From positions 1 to 64,000 of the forward strand of contig CAYLLB010000010.1 in assembly GCA_964384215.1 (NCBI GenBank): 64,000 nt of DNA, given 5' to 3'. The DNA comes from JAJFUV01 sp964384215. GTDB taxonomy: Bacteria; Acidobacteriota; Terriglobia; Bryobacterales; Bryobacteraceae. Shown here piece after piece: positions 15,904 to 24,766 of this stretch. The position numbers were made by a program, and so were the translations under genes. How positions within the stretch are numbered: the stretch's first letter is position 1; every line of letters begins with the position of its first letter. The notes under the pieces are model-generated. The model worked only from the letters and a program-made list of their open reading frames with translations. It made no database searches and had not been told where the DNA came from.

Positions 15904-18555
15904 ATGGTCATGCCTATGCCTACACGCCGGGTATTTCTGCAATCCGCCGGGGCTGTGGCTCCGGTTCTCTCGGGCGCGCTTTCCGCGACGCCGGCCGATC
16001 CCGCGTCCGCAAGGTTCACGCCCGTCGATCTCTCTTCCCGCTTCAACGCAGCCAGCGCTGACTGGGGTCCCCAGGAGCCGGCCCGCCGCCTGGGAACGGC
16101 TTCGGCCAAGGATCAACTCGTGCGCGCGCCGGGTGGACGCGTCGCGTTGCGCGGCATTCCCTTCCATCTCGGTAACGAGGACGTGCGTCAAAAGTCGTGG
16201 CTCGCCGTCAGCCGGCGCGGCGCACCGTGGACCACGATGGAGACCGGGATCCCCGTCGAAAGCGCGGCCCGGTTCCTGGTCGTGGCCAGCTTTTGCGATT
16301 GGTACGAGAAAGAGTTCTTTCCGGCCGGCGAAGAGACGATCGACCTGGTAGGCGAACTCCTGGCCACCGCCTCCATAGTCTATGAAGATGGGACGCGTCA
16401 CACCGCACCCATCCGCCGCCGCTTCGAAACCAACGCACCCACCGCCGCCTTCGGACAACTCGCCTACGCCGCGCGCCCGCATCGCAAGGACGTAGCCAGC
16501 AGCCTCGGCGATCCGCTCGATCACGGCACAACGTGGGGGAATCTCCAAACCGGCGTGTGGGACCGGTCTTACGGCTCCGGCCCGGCGGGCGACGGGCACG
16601 GCATTGTATGGCTTTGGGCGCTCGAGAATCCGCATCCGGACAAGCGCATCAGTACTTTGCACTTGCGGGCGGAAAGTCAGGGCCTGTGGTTCCTCTGCGG
16701 CGTGACCCTGTATCACGGTCGCCGTCACCCATTAAAATACGAGCGCCTGCAGCTTTATCGCTTCACCCTGCCCGAGGGGGCGTCGGCGAACGCCGACGAG
16801 TGGGATGTTGACGTGGACCTGGGCGTGGTGGCGCGCAAGTATGCACTCCGGGCCTTTTCCGACGAAGCCTGGCTCGGCGCACCCGATCCCCGCGTCCGTC
16901 CTGCGGCAGGCCCGCCAACCGCGCCGTGCGTTTACGTTGAAATCACCGCGTCGCCGGAAGCGATGCTGACGCTGCGTGAACGCTCCACCGGGCAGGCAGC
17001 CGCATTCGACCTGAGCGCACTCCAGCCCTCTGCGGGCGCGCGTGTCGAACTACTCCACCCGCACAAGACCTGGCTGCACGGCGAAGTGATCGATCGCACC
17101 AGCGGCCGGCCCACGCCGGTTCGCCTGGCATTCCGGTCGCTCGAAGGACGCTACCTGCCGCCGTACGGGCACCGCTATGAAATAAACACCGGCTGGTTCC
17201 AGGACTACGGCGCGGACGTGGTCGCTTCGGGCTCTCCGTTCGCCTACGTGGACGGCACGTTTCAAGTGGAGTTACCCGTGGGCGAAGTGCTGGTGGAGAT
17301 CGCCAAAGGCTATGAGTACGGCGTCACGCGGCAGCGCCTGAATATCGAGCCGGGACAGCGGGAGTTGAAGCTCGAAATCGCCCGCCGGTTCGACCTGCGC
17401 TCCAAGGGGTGGATGACGGCTGACGTCCACGTGCATTTCCTCTCCCCGTCCACCGCAGTGCTGGAAGGGCAGGCCGAGGGGCTGAACTACATTAACCTGC
17501 TAGCCGCCCAGTGGGGCGACCTGTTCACCAACGTGGGCGACTTGCCTCTGGGCGCGCTGACGTCGAAAGACGGCGAGACGACGGTGTGGGTTGGCACGGA
17601 GAATCGCCAGCACTTCCTGGGCCATCTGGCTCTGATGCGCCGGCAGGGCGAGCCGGTGTATCCGATGTCGGCCTCCGGTCCCTCGGAAAGCTACATCGGA
17701 GATCCCATGTGGGCGAGTCTCAACGACTGGTGCGACGAGAACCGCTCGCGCGGCGGCCTCAACATCGCGGTCCACTACCCGCATCCGACTTCCGAACTCG
17801 CAGCCGCCATCGCGCTCGGCAAAGTGGACGCCGCCGAAATCTACCTGTTTAACGACGACTTCAACACCATGCGCATCCGCGACTGGTATCGCGCCCTGAA
17901 CTGCGGCTACCGCATGTCGTGCGTTGGCGGCACCGACAAGATGAGCGCCGGCACGCCCGTTGGCGTCGGTCGCACCTACGCCTACATCGGCGACAAGGAG
18001 ATGAATTACGACTCATGGGCCGACGCCGTGCGCTCGGGGCGCACCTTCACCACCACCGGACCATTGATCGAGTTCCACGCGGAAGGCCGCATGCCCGGAT
18101 CGGCCATCAAGATCGGTTCGGGCGGCGCGACCATTGTCTGCCACGCTGAGGTGTCGAGCTACATTCCCATCCATCGTGTGGAGATCGTCTACAACGGGAA
18201 AGTCGTGGCTTCGCGCGAGGAATCCTCCGGTGCGCGGCAACTCACGCTCAACGAGCCCGTGAAGATTGGCGGTCCCGGCTGGCTGGCCGCACGATGCGTG
18301 GGGCGGCTGGGCCCCTATCCCGGCGTGCGCCTGGGCATCCAAGCCCACACTTCGCCCGTCTATGTAACCATGCCGGACAGGGAGCATTTCGTGCCGGAGG
18401 CGGGCGCTTATATGTTGAAGCTCATCGACGGAACGCGCGTCTGGGTGGATACGCTCGCCGCGCACGAGGGCAGCGAGCGCGCCGATCGGCTGCGGCGCGT
18501 GCTGGCCGAAGCCCGCGCGGAACTGGAGGCGCGCCGGGCACGGCACCGCATCTGA
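15904..18555 (+). CDS. CehA/McbA-family metallohydrolase (PHP-like), Tat-exported
   Basis: An 883-residue exported protein. The N-terminus has a Tat motif (TRRVFLQSAG) followed by a hydrophobic Ala-rich stretch; three in-frame ATGs (15904, 15910, 15916) precede it, and the earliest is used. About 40-490 is a large beta-rich region of unknown fold. From about residue 500 comes a PHP/CehA-McbA metal-dependent hydrolase domain: TADVHVHF carries the H-x-H metal site, and further His and Asp occur in NIAVHYPHP and CVGGTDK. CehA and McbA hydrolyse carbamate insecticides, but this relative is about twice as long and its natural substrate is unknown. It diverges from tgt; the unknown gene at 18597 follows on the same strand after its own putative promoter. 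Confidence 0.8.
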   Translation: MVMPMPTRRVFLQSAGAVAPVLSGALSATPADPASARFTPVDLSSRFNAASADWGPQEPARRLGTASAKDQLVRAPGGRVALRGIPFHLGNEDVRQKSWLAVSRRGAPWTTMETGIPVESAARFLVVASFCDWYEKEFFPAGEETIDLVGELLATASIVYEDGTRHTAPIRRRFETNAPTAAFGQLAYAARPHRKDVASSLGDPLDHGTTWGNLQTGVWDRSYGSGPAGDGHGIVWLWALENPHPDKRISTLHLRAESQGLWFLCGVTLYHGRRHPLKYERLQLYRFTLPEGASANADEWDVDVDLGVVARKYALRAFSDEAWLGAPDPRVRPAAGPPTAPCVYVEITASPEAMLTLRERSTGQAAAFDLSALQPSAGARVELLHPHKTWLHGEVIDRTSGRPTPVRLAFRSLEGRYLPPYGHRYEINTGWFQDYGADVVASGSPFAYVDGTFQVELPVGEVLVEIAKGYEYGVTRQRLNIEPGQRELKLEIARRFDLRSKGWMTADVHVHFLSPSTAVLEGQAEGLNYINLLAAQWGDLFTNVGDLPLGALTSKDGETTVWVGTENRQHFLGHLALMRRQGEPVYPMSASGPSESYIGDPMWASLNDWCDENRSRGGLNIAVHYPHPTSELAAAIALGKVDAAEIYLFNDDFNTMRIRDWYRALNCGYRMSCVGGTDKMSAGTPVGVGRTYAYIGDKEMNYDSWADAVRSGRTFTTTGPLIEFHAEGRMPGSAIKIGSGGATIVCHAEVSSYIPIHRVEIVYNGKVVASREESSGARQLTLNEPVKIGGPGWLAARCVGRLGPYPGVRLGIQAHTSPVYVTMPDREHFVPEAGAYMLKLIDGTRVWVDTLAAHEGSERADRLRRVLAEARAELEARRARHRI

Positions 18556-18568
18556 GACGTTTTCTCTT

Positions 18569-18577
18569 TGCTAGAAT
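18569..18577 (+). promoter_or_regulatory. Extended -10 promoter (TGcTAGAAT) for the gene at 18597
   Basis: TGnTAGAAT lies 19 nt before the ATG at 18597; transcription would start near 18584, leaving a leader of about 13 nt with no ribosome site. Confidence 0.4.
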
Positions 18578-18596
18578 TGGAGTTAATCCATCCCAG

Positions 18597-19343
18597 ATGT
18601 CCAATCAAACGGATTTGTCCCGCATCAGCGTTGCCGATTTCGCCGAACGCTTTCGTGGCGAGATGGTGCCGCTGTCGAATACGTTCTCGTATTTTTCGGC
18701 CCTCCCTCTCGCCGAAGACGAAGTGAAGGAGTACCTCGAGGAGCCCATCGCCGCGCTTCCGCCTGCCGTCCGCAAAGCGCTGCCGAAGACATCCGTGCTG
18801 CTCGTCCCCTATCTGGAGAGGGCCGGCGGCAAAGGGTGCGACATCGTTTGCTTCGAGGCTCCGCCCGACACCAAGCTCAGTTGGGCGGCTCGTCTGACAT
18901 CGGACAGTGGCGCCGTTATCGCGCTTCCCACCAAGACGCTCGAGTTGGGTGACTACCACTACCAGTTCTACTACTGCATCGCCGAGATCATGGGCGAGGT
19001 GTGGAGCGAGGGCGCCCGGGCAAAGTACTGCGGCGCGCTGCGCGAGGAATTGAACGGCCGGGTGCATGGCGAAGTGGATGACCGCGCCTGGCGCTTGAAA
19101 CAGGCGCTTCTGCGGCGCCAGACCAAGCTGCGCCGCGAGACCAAAGCCTTCCATGAATACGCCACGCAGAGCTTCATCGACACGCTGGCCCTTTTCCTGC
19201 ACGGGATCTGTTGCGACATCGACGTGGAGACGGGCCCCCGCCAGTTGCCGAGCCGTTACCTGCGCCGGCGCCTGATGCTGCTCGAAGAGTTGTACCCACC
19301 GCCGGAAAAGTACAGCGTCTTCCCCGAAGGAGCGAACGCGTAG
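18597..19343 (+). CDS. Uncharacterised cytoplasmic protein
   Basis: I do not recognise this 248-residue protein. It has no signal peptide or membrane segment. The N-terminal half contains an acidic helix (LAEDEVKEYLEEPIAALPPA) and a segment ending YLERAGGKGCDIVCF; the C-terminal half is helical and basic (RLKQALLRRQTKLRRETKAF) and ends in a PSRYLRRRLMLLEELYPPPE tail. The frame is open further upstream, but the ATG at 18597 begins sequence that reads as coding and follows a plausible promoter. It converges on the VWFA-related gene with a 16-bp gap. Confidence 0.75.
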   Translation: MSNQTDLSRISVADFAERFRGEMVPLSNTFSYFSALPLAEDEVKEYLEEPIAALPPAVRKALPKTSVLLVPYLERAGGKGCDIVCFEAPPDTKLSWAARLTSDSGAVIALPTKTLELGDYHYQFYYCIAEIMGEVWSEGARAKYCGALREELNGRVHGEVDDRAWRLKQALLRRQTKLRRETKAFHEYATQSFIDTLALFLHGICCDIDVETGPRQLPSRYLRRRLMLLEELYPPPEKYSVFPEGANA

Positions 19344-19359
19344 ACTGTAGCGAACCAGT

Positions 19360-21096
19360 TCAACGGCCGGGTATCCCCCTGGGTATCTCCACCGAACCAA
19401 CGGCTCCCGAATTGGCGTCTCGGACGACGACTTTCAGCCGGTACGCGAAAGAGTCCATGGACAGTTGCTTCGGTATAATCAGGCCCTCTTCAATTATTCT
19501 GGCGTAGTTTTCCGGCGTGAGCTTCAGTTCGACGTTGGCCTTGATCAGCGTCGTGCCCTTCCCGTCCGGCGTGGGCTGCTGCACGTAAGCCAGATCGATT
19601 TTGCCGGCCCAACTTCGGTCTTTCCGGGAGAACGCAACATCTTTCGCCTCAATAATGACTCGCAGGTCCAAGCGCCCCGCTGAAGGTGTGTCGGGCCGCG
19701 TGGCCACCACCAGGCGAATGGCCGTCGATTCGAGCGGGCTGTGAGCGTCTTCGAGCAGGGCCGTCTGCCGGTTGCTCTCCACCCTGGCTTCTTCCGGCAA
19801 GGCGAGATATCCCCCGCGATGCCGCACGGAAACACCGGGACGGTTGACGCGCACTTTGATGCGCTGGAAGCGGCCATCCCAGTGGCTTTGCGATGGGTGA
19901 TAGGTGAGAACGTAATTCACGCGCGAGTCTTCCACCGCCGCGGCAATGGCGCGGCCGGTTTCGTTCTCGTCGAGGAACGCGATGCCGCCGGTGCGTCCGG
20001 CGATGGACTGCATGGTTTCACGATTCGAGTAGAATTCCTCGGGCAGCGAGGTAGCGGTGGTCTTGCGTCTCTGCTCGAATTCGAGGCTCTTCCGGTTCCG
20101 GGCGTCAACGGCCGGGTTGCCTACGAGACCCTGCGCGTCCACCGGGTACACGGCCATGTCCGCAGAATCCATGGCGCGAGCCACGCGTTCATTCTCGGCG
20201 TCGAAGATGCGCTTCTGTGCCCCGGGATACTCGATGAACATGTCATCGTCGCCCGCGTCGAGCGGATTCTTGCGGCGGTCCATGCCGGAAGGAATCTGCG
20301 CGCGCTTGGTTCTCCTGGCTGGGTCCTGCATGGGACGCAGGCCCAGACCCAACGAGAACGGGATGCCGCCGGTCACCCAAACCAGGTTCTTGCGGCCGGG
20401 CAACGCCGTCACGCGCCCCGCGATGGCTTCGAGCGCCGCCGCCGTCCTGCGCACCCGCGATGCCGCGTCCATGTCGGACATGATCTGATCCGCCCGCATC
20501 AGGTATTGATCCAGCGCCCCTATGCCCGTGTCCGGCGCCGCGCGCTCCACCGTATCCGGCCCGGCCAGCGTCCGGGGCCGATAGCGTTCCATTGCCTCGA
20601 TAAGCCGCGCGGCGTCGCTCGTAAAGTCGTAAAGCAGGAGCAGTTCGGTGTCCAGCGCGTAGAGCGCGATCCGGTAGTCCGGCCTGAGCTGCCCTCGAAG
20701 GAATTTCAACAACTCCTGGCGGGCGTTTGCCCGATCCCGGAACTTCGTGTTCATCAGGTCGAACAGGATCACCGTTACGCCGCTCGGCGCGCCGCCCTTC
20801 AGTTCGTACCGGTTCGTATAGAACCCTGGAGGGAGCGGGTCAGCCGGCGGCGGCAGCACGCGCAGCCTCTCGGCGGAGAAACCGGCGATTGGTTGCGGCT
20901 TGCCGTCTTCCGTGATGGTGAAATCGTCTTTCGTGAGCCCCTCAACCGGTCTGCCGTCCTTGCCGGTGACGATGACATTGACTTCCACCAGGCGCGTGGT
21001 TACACGGAGAACGGGAGGCTCCTGGCAAACAAGAAGTGTGCAGGCGGTCGCAAGACATCCAACTCGAATGAACCAGGCAGGACGCGACGAGGGCAT
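19360..21096 (-). CDS. Acidobacterial VWFA-related secreted protein
   Basis: A 578-residue exported protein with a signal peptide at about 1-24 (WFIRVGCLATACTLLVCQ). It begins, after the signal, with a conserved segment found in this Acidobacteria-rich family (RVTTRLVEVNVIVTGKDGRPVEGLTKDDFTI, shown here only in part: VEGLTKDDFTITEDG), then a von Willebrand factor A-like fold with VTVILFDLMNT in place of the DxSxS metal site, so the MIDAS is degenerate. Its second half has NYVLTYHPSQ and a beta-rich tail. Function is unknown; it is probably a periplasmic or surface adhesion or scaffolding protein. The frame extends to 21204 but overlaps the helicase; ATG 21096 starts 10 nt after that gene ends. 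Confidence 0.85.
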   Translation of the reverse strand: MPSSRPAWFIRVGCLATACTLLVCQEPPVLRVTTRLVEVNVIVTGKDGRPVEGLTKDDFTITEDGKPQPIAGFSAERLRVLPPPADPLPPGFYTNRYELKGGAPSGVTVILFDLMNTKFRDRANARQELLKFLRGQLRPDYRIALYALDTELLLLYDFTSDAARLIEAMERYRPRTLAGPDTVERAAPDTGIGALDQYLMRADQIMSDMDAASRVRRTAAALEAIAGRVTALPGRKNLVWVTGGIPFSLGLGLRPMQDPARRTKRAQIPSGMDRRKNPLDAGDDDMFIEYPGAQKRIFDAENERVARAMDSADMAVYPVDAQGLVGNPAVDARNRKSLEFEQRRKTTATSLPEEFYSNRETMQSIAGRTGGIAFLDENETGRAIAAAVEDSRVNYVLTYHPSQSHWDGRFQRIKVRVNRPGVSVRHRGGYLALPEEARVESNRQTALLEDAHSPLESTAIRLVVATRPDTPSAGRLDLRVIIEAKDVAFSRKDRSWAGKIDLAYVQQPTPDGKGTTLIKANVELKLTPENYARIIEEGLIIPKQLSMDSFAYRLKVVVRDANSGAVGSVEIPRGIPGR

Positions 21097-21106
21097 GATG
21101 CCCGCA

Positions 21107-23464
21107 TCATACATCGACTTCGGATATTCGCGCCAGCAATTCTGCGAGAATGCGTCTCGTGGAGTCTTTCCCTTTTTCCCCGATTTCGCCGATCGGCCCC
21201 ACACAGCTCGGGCACCCCGCTTCGCACGGGCATGATGACAGCAGCTCGGCGGCGCCCTGAAGCAGACGCGGCGCCAGCTTAAACAACGGCGCGCTTTGGC
21301 CGGATCCGCCTGAGCAGTTGTCGTACAGATAGAGGTTGGGCTCGAAAACGGCCAGCCCGCCCGCGATGTCCTCGGTCATGGCGACACCCAGATCGTGCGG
21401 GTCCGCCATCAGCAGCACCGCGGCCATGGTGCGCAGCAAGTTGCCCAGGCCTCGCAGGCCGCACTGCTTTTCGGTGGGCGTCAAGTCCGAAAGTGGCTCG
21501 AAGAACTTCTGCGGGAAATGCAGCCAGAAAGCCGTCGTGTGCATCTCCTGCTCGGGCATGGACAAGTTCCCTGCCCCGACATTTTCGAGCGTGTAGAACT
21601 TCACCTTCTTGAACCCGACTACTTGCGTGTTCAGACGCACATCGCCATGCACGATGCTCGCCGAGGCCAGCGGCGCCGATTCGTACTCTTCGAGCACCTT
21701 CACCTGCGTGTAGTCGATGGCGTCGGTGAAATAGTCGCATTCCACCTTCCGCACGTAAGCCTTGCGCTGCTCGTAGTCCATCTTCTCCACTTGGAACTGC
21801 GCCCCCTCGTGCATGTAGATGGCTTTCTCGTGCAGCGCCGTGAGGGCCGCCGGGAAGCTCACATCGGCGATCACCGTGGGTTCGCCGGTCGTGTCGATCA
21901 CCACGAAGTTGTCGCTGGTCGTCGAGCGGAGGCTCACGGCGTCGGCCGGATAGGAGTCCGAAGTCCAGTGCCAGGCGCCCGCGGAATGGTGCAGCAGCTT
22001 CAGTTCCTCGAGAAAATGGCACATTTCGAGCGTTTCGTGCGGCCCGAATTTCTCGCCGTCGCGCACGGGCAGTTCGAACGCCGCGCACTTCAGGTGGCTC
22101 ACCAGCACTTCGAGATTGTCCGGGTTGATGTAAGCGTGTTCCGGGGACCCGCCAAAGAAGTAGTCCGGATGCTCGACGATATATTGATCGAGCGGCGCGC
22201 TGGATGCCACCAGCACGGCGATGGAGGTCGACTGGCGTCGCCCGGCCCGCCCCGCCCGCTGCCAGGTGCTGGCGATGGTGCCGGGGTAGCCCGCCATCAC
22301 CACGGCGTCGAGCGAGCCCACGTCGATACCCAACTCGAGCGCGCTGGTGGCCACCACGGCACGGATGTCTCCGTCGCGCAGCTTGCGCTCGATCTCCCGG
22401 CGCTCGCGCGGCAGATATCCGCCGCGGTAGCCCCGCACGGCCTGGGCGCCCATGGGCGTGCTCGAAACGGCGTCCTTCAAGTACTTCACCAGGACTTCAG
22501 TGGCCAGGCGGCTGTTGGCGAACACTAACAACTGGTGGCGGCGGTCCAGGAATTCGAGCGCGATGCGCCGGGCCTCGTGCAGGTAGCTGCGCCGTATGCC
22601 GAGCTGCCGGTTCACCACCGGCGGATTGTAGAAGACGATGTACCGCTCGCCGGTAGGCGCCCCGTTGCGGTCCACCAGTTCGAACGGCGATTCGGTGAGC
22701 GCCTCTGCCAGTTCGCGCGGGTTGGCGATCGTGGCCGACGAACAGATGAACTGCGGCCTCGATCCATAGAACTCGCAGATGCGCCTCAGCCGGCGCAGGA
22801 TGTTGGCCAGGTGGCTGCCATAAACGCCACGGTAGTAGTGCAACTCGTCAATCACGACGTAGCGCAGATTCTCGAACATCTTGGCCCAGCGCGTGTGGTG
22901 CGGGAGGATGCCGCTATGGAGCATGTCGGGATTGGTGAGCACCACGTTGGCGCGCTCGCGGATGGCTTTGCGGGCGTCCTGCGGCGTATCGCCATCGTAG
23001 GTGAAGGCCCGGATATCGGACCCCATCGCGTCCACCAGGGAGTTGAACTCGTGGAGTTGGTCTTCGGCTAGGGCCTTGGTGGGGAACAGGTACATGGCGC
23101 GCGCGCCCGGGTCGGCCACCAGGCAGTTCAGCACGGGCAGGTTGTAACACAGCGTCTTGCCACTGGCCGTGGGCGTGACCACCACCACGTTCCGTCCTGC
23201 CACGACCCGTTCGAACGCTTCGGCTTGGTGAGTGTACAGCCGCGTGACGCCTCGCTCGCCAAGCACCTTGCGGATAGCCGGGTCCACCGTCTCCGGGACT
23301 TCGGCAAACTCGCCGGCCCTGGCCGGTTCGTGGCGTATGGCGCGGATAGGCGAATCCGTCTGCGCCATCCATTCTTCCAGGCGCCGGAGCATGAGTTCAA
23401 AACCCGGACGACGGGCCAGCGAACTGGCCTGCTCCGGGTCGGGAAACCCGAGCGTGAGGTTCAT
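21107..23464 (-). CDS. DEAD/DEAH-box helicase with DUF1998 (MrfA/Hrq1/YprA-like)
   Basis: A 785-residue superfamily 2 helicase. Motifs: Walker A TASGKTLCYN (about 103-112), DELH box (VIDELHYYRG), SSATIAN motif III, and GRAGRRQ motif VI in the second RecA-like domain. The C-terminal third is a DUF1998 region with four close Cys (CPCEAGCPSC), the probable zinc site. Bacillus MrfA and fungal Hrq1 share this layout and act in repair of interstrand crosslinks, so a DNA-repair role is likely. It is encoded 10 bp before the VWFA-related gene and 45 bp after PilZ; there is no obvious functional link to either. Confidence 0.9.
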   Translation of the reverse strand: MNLTLGFPDPEQASSLARRPGFELMLRRLEEWMAQTDSPIRAIRHEPARAGEFAEVPETVDPAIRKVLGERGVTRLYTHQAEAFERVVAGRNVVVVTPTASGKTLCYNLPVLNCLVADPGARAMYLFPTKALAEDQLHEFNSLVDAMGSDIRAFTYDGDTPQDARKAIRERANVVLTNPDMLHSGILPHHTRWAKMFENLRYVVIDELHYYRGVYGSHLANILRRLRRICEFYGSRPQFICSSATIANPRELAEALTESPFELVDRNGAPTGERYIVFYNPPVVNRQLGIRRSYLHEARRIALEFLDRRHQLLVFANSRLATEVLVKYLKDAVSSTPMGAQAVRGYRGGYLPRERREIERKLRDGDIRAVVATSALELGIDVGSLDAVVMAGYPGTIASTWQRAGRAGRRQSTSIAVLVASSAPLDQYIVEHPDYFFGGSPEHAYINPDNLEVLVSHLKCAAFELPVRDGEKFGPHETLEMCHFLEELKLLHHSAGAWHWTSDSYPADAVSLRSTTSDNFVVIDTTGEPTVIADVSFPAALTALHEKAIYMHEGAQFQVEKMDYEQRKAYVRKVECDYFTDAIDYTQVKVLEEYESAPLASASIVHGDVRLNTQVVGFKKVKFYTLENVGAGNLSMPEQEMHTTAFWLHFPQKFFEPLSDLTPTEKQCGLRGLGNLLRTMAAVLLMADPHDLGVAMTEDIAGGLAVFEPNLYLYDNCSGGSGQSAPLFKLAPRLLQGAAELLSSCPCEAGCPSCVGPIGEIGEKGKDSTRRILAELLARISEVDV

Positions 23465-23509
23465 CGTTACTCTTAGTAGAGCAGGATTTTGCGCGGACGG
23501 GAGGGAGGG

Positions 23510-23902
23510 CTACGCTTTCGTCCGGATGAATTCGTAGCGCTCCATGGTGGCGGCGACGCCAACGCGGTGCGTGCCGTCCTCGTAGCGGGCTTCGTGTTCT
23601 TCCAGGCGCAGCACCTTGCCCAGGCAGCGGAGGCGGACCGAAGCCCCCTGGCCCACGCCTTGCGGCAAGCTGATCATGTACTCGATAGACTCACCGACGT
23701 CGACCTTGACATCTGAAGTGAACAGAACGCCACCCGAACTGACATTCTTTGTCTCGCCCCGGTTGGAGACCTGCGACTTTCCCGCCCGGATCAGTTCCAC
23801 GGGCAATCGCAGCTCATAACGCCTGTGTTTTCGATGGTCAATCACGTTGCTTCTCACACTGTAAGGGCGGAGATCTCTCAGGTCAATATGTAGTCGGCCC
23901 AT
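23510..23902 (-). CDS. PilZ-domain protein
   Basis: A 130-residue single PilZ domain, the receptor for cyclic di-GMP. Both nucleotide-binding motifs are present: RKHRRYELR (RxxxR, about 22-30) and NVSSGGVLF (about 52-60). Nothing else is attached, so it would act by binding a partner. The start is uncertain: ATG 23902 has TACTAT 11 nt upstream, while a GTG at 23845 (VIDHRKHRR) would still keep the whole domain. It is followed by the helicase on the same strand. Confidence 0.88.
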   Translation of the reverse strand: MGRLHIDLRDLRPYSVRSNVIDHRKHRRYELRLPVELIRAGKSQVSNRGETKNVSSGGVLFTSDVKVDVGESIEYMISLPQGVGQGASVRLRCLGKVLRLEEHEARYEDGTHRVGVAATMERYEFIRTKA

Positions 23903-23919
23903 TTAGGGGCCTGATAGTA

Positions 23920-24078
23920 CTATGTTGGTACTTTTCGCTGGCTAACGCGGCAGCCGGGCGGCTCTCCGGGCCACTGAATCGAATCCGCGAAAGACAATGG
24001 AACCGCAATGGTCTCTTCGGAGCGATCCGCGCGGGCGCGGGTATCGCTCGCGAACGGCGCCGGCTTGCTCTCAAACAT
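23920..24078 (-). CDS. Possible small protein with a strong ribosome site
   Basis: A 52-codon frame (begins MFESKPAPFASDTRARADRS) in the 354-bp gap between the PilZ and Ogt starts. Its support is the upstream GGAGGAGGTCACCAATG (24076-24092 on the plus strand), nearly complementary to the 16S rRNA tail, and co-direction with pilZ 17 bp downstream. It has no recognised domain, no signal peptide and a rather Pro/Arg/Ser-rich composition, which is also what random GC-rich sequence gives. The rest of the gap shows a run of eight T (24169-24176) and no other feature. Confidence 0.35.
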   Translation of the reverse strand: MFESKPAPFASDTRARADRSEETIAVPLSFADSIQWPGEPPGCRVSQRKVPT

Positions 24079-24256
24079 TGGTGACCTCCTCCTGCTCCGA
24101 TTCTCAGAGGGGCTGTGTGCCGCCGCCCTCGTGCTCGTCGCCATGTGACCCAAAACAGGCGGGATCTTTTTTTTCCAAGCCCGTGACTACAATTCCGCCT
24201 TGGCCGCGCATCCTCTCGAAGTGGACAGCAGGCACCGGTTTTGCCAGACTTGGCTC

Positions 24257-24766
24257 ATGTGGACATGGGCTAGCTGCCAGCCGGCGAAGGGCTGGGAGGT
24301 GCTGGTCGCGGCAAGCGACAAGGGCATCGTCAAGTTGTCGTTTGCAGCCAGCCAGGCGCGGTTTGTGGCCGAACTCGCGCGCGAATTCCCGGGACAGGCA
24401 TGGAAGCGCGACGATGCGTCTCCCATCGCGGCGGAGACGGCGCGCCAGCTCGCGGAGTATTTCCGTGGCGAGCGCCGCAAGTTCGACTTGCCCCTGGACG
24501 CGCAGGGCACCCCGTTCCAGAAGCGGGTCTGGAGCGCATTGAGACGCATCCCGTATGGAGAAACGCGCAGCTACAAGGACATCGCGCGTGCGGCGGGATC
24601 TCCCAAAGGCGCGCGCGCCGTGGGCATGGCCAACCATGAGAACCCGATCGCCATCGTGGTTCCATGCCACCGCGTCATCGCCGCCGACGGCAGCCTGGGC
24701 GGTTACGCCTGCGGGCTGGACCTCAAGCGGAAGCTGCTGGACCTGGAGTCCGCAGCCGCTCGGTGA
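24257..24766 (+). CDS. ogt: Methylated-DNA-[protein]-cysteine S-methyltransferase (Ogt/MGMT type)
   Basis: A 169-residue suicide repair protein that moves alkyl groups from O6-alkylguanine or O4-alkylthymine to its own Cys. The active site is Cys137 in IAIVVPCHRVI; the helix-turn-helix Arg finger region is RRIPYGETRSYKDIARAAG and ARAVGMANHENP. The N-terminal ribonuclease-H-like part is short, as in Ogt, and no Ada regulatory domain is present. ATG 24257 fits the family N-terminus; a TTG at 24200, 6 nt after a TACAAT, would add 19 residues without similarity. Its 3' end overlaps the convergent WaaA-LpxK gene by 44 bp. Confidence 0.93.
   Translation: MWTWASCQPAKGWEVLVAASDKGIVKLSFAASQARFVAELAREFPGQAWKRDDASPIAAETARQLAEYFRGERRKFDLPLDAQGTPFQKRVWSALRRIPYGETRSYKDIARAAGSPKGARAVGMANHENPIAIVVPCHRVIAADGSLGGYACGLDLKRKLLDLESAAAR

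Noticed and set aside
19741..21282. 513-codon plus-strand frame antisense to the VWFA-related gene
   Set aside because: The VWFA-related protein has family motifs and a signal peptide; the opposite frame has none.
24169..24176. Run of eight T as a terminator
   Set aside because: No stable stem precedes it on the plus strand, and no gene ends there.
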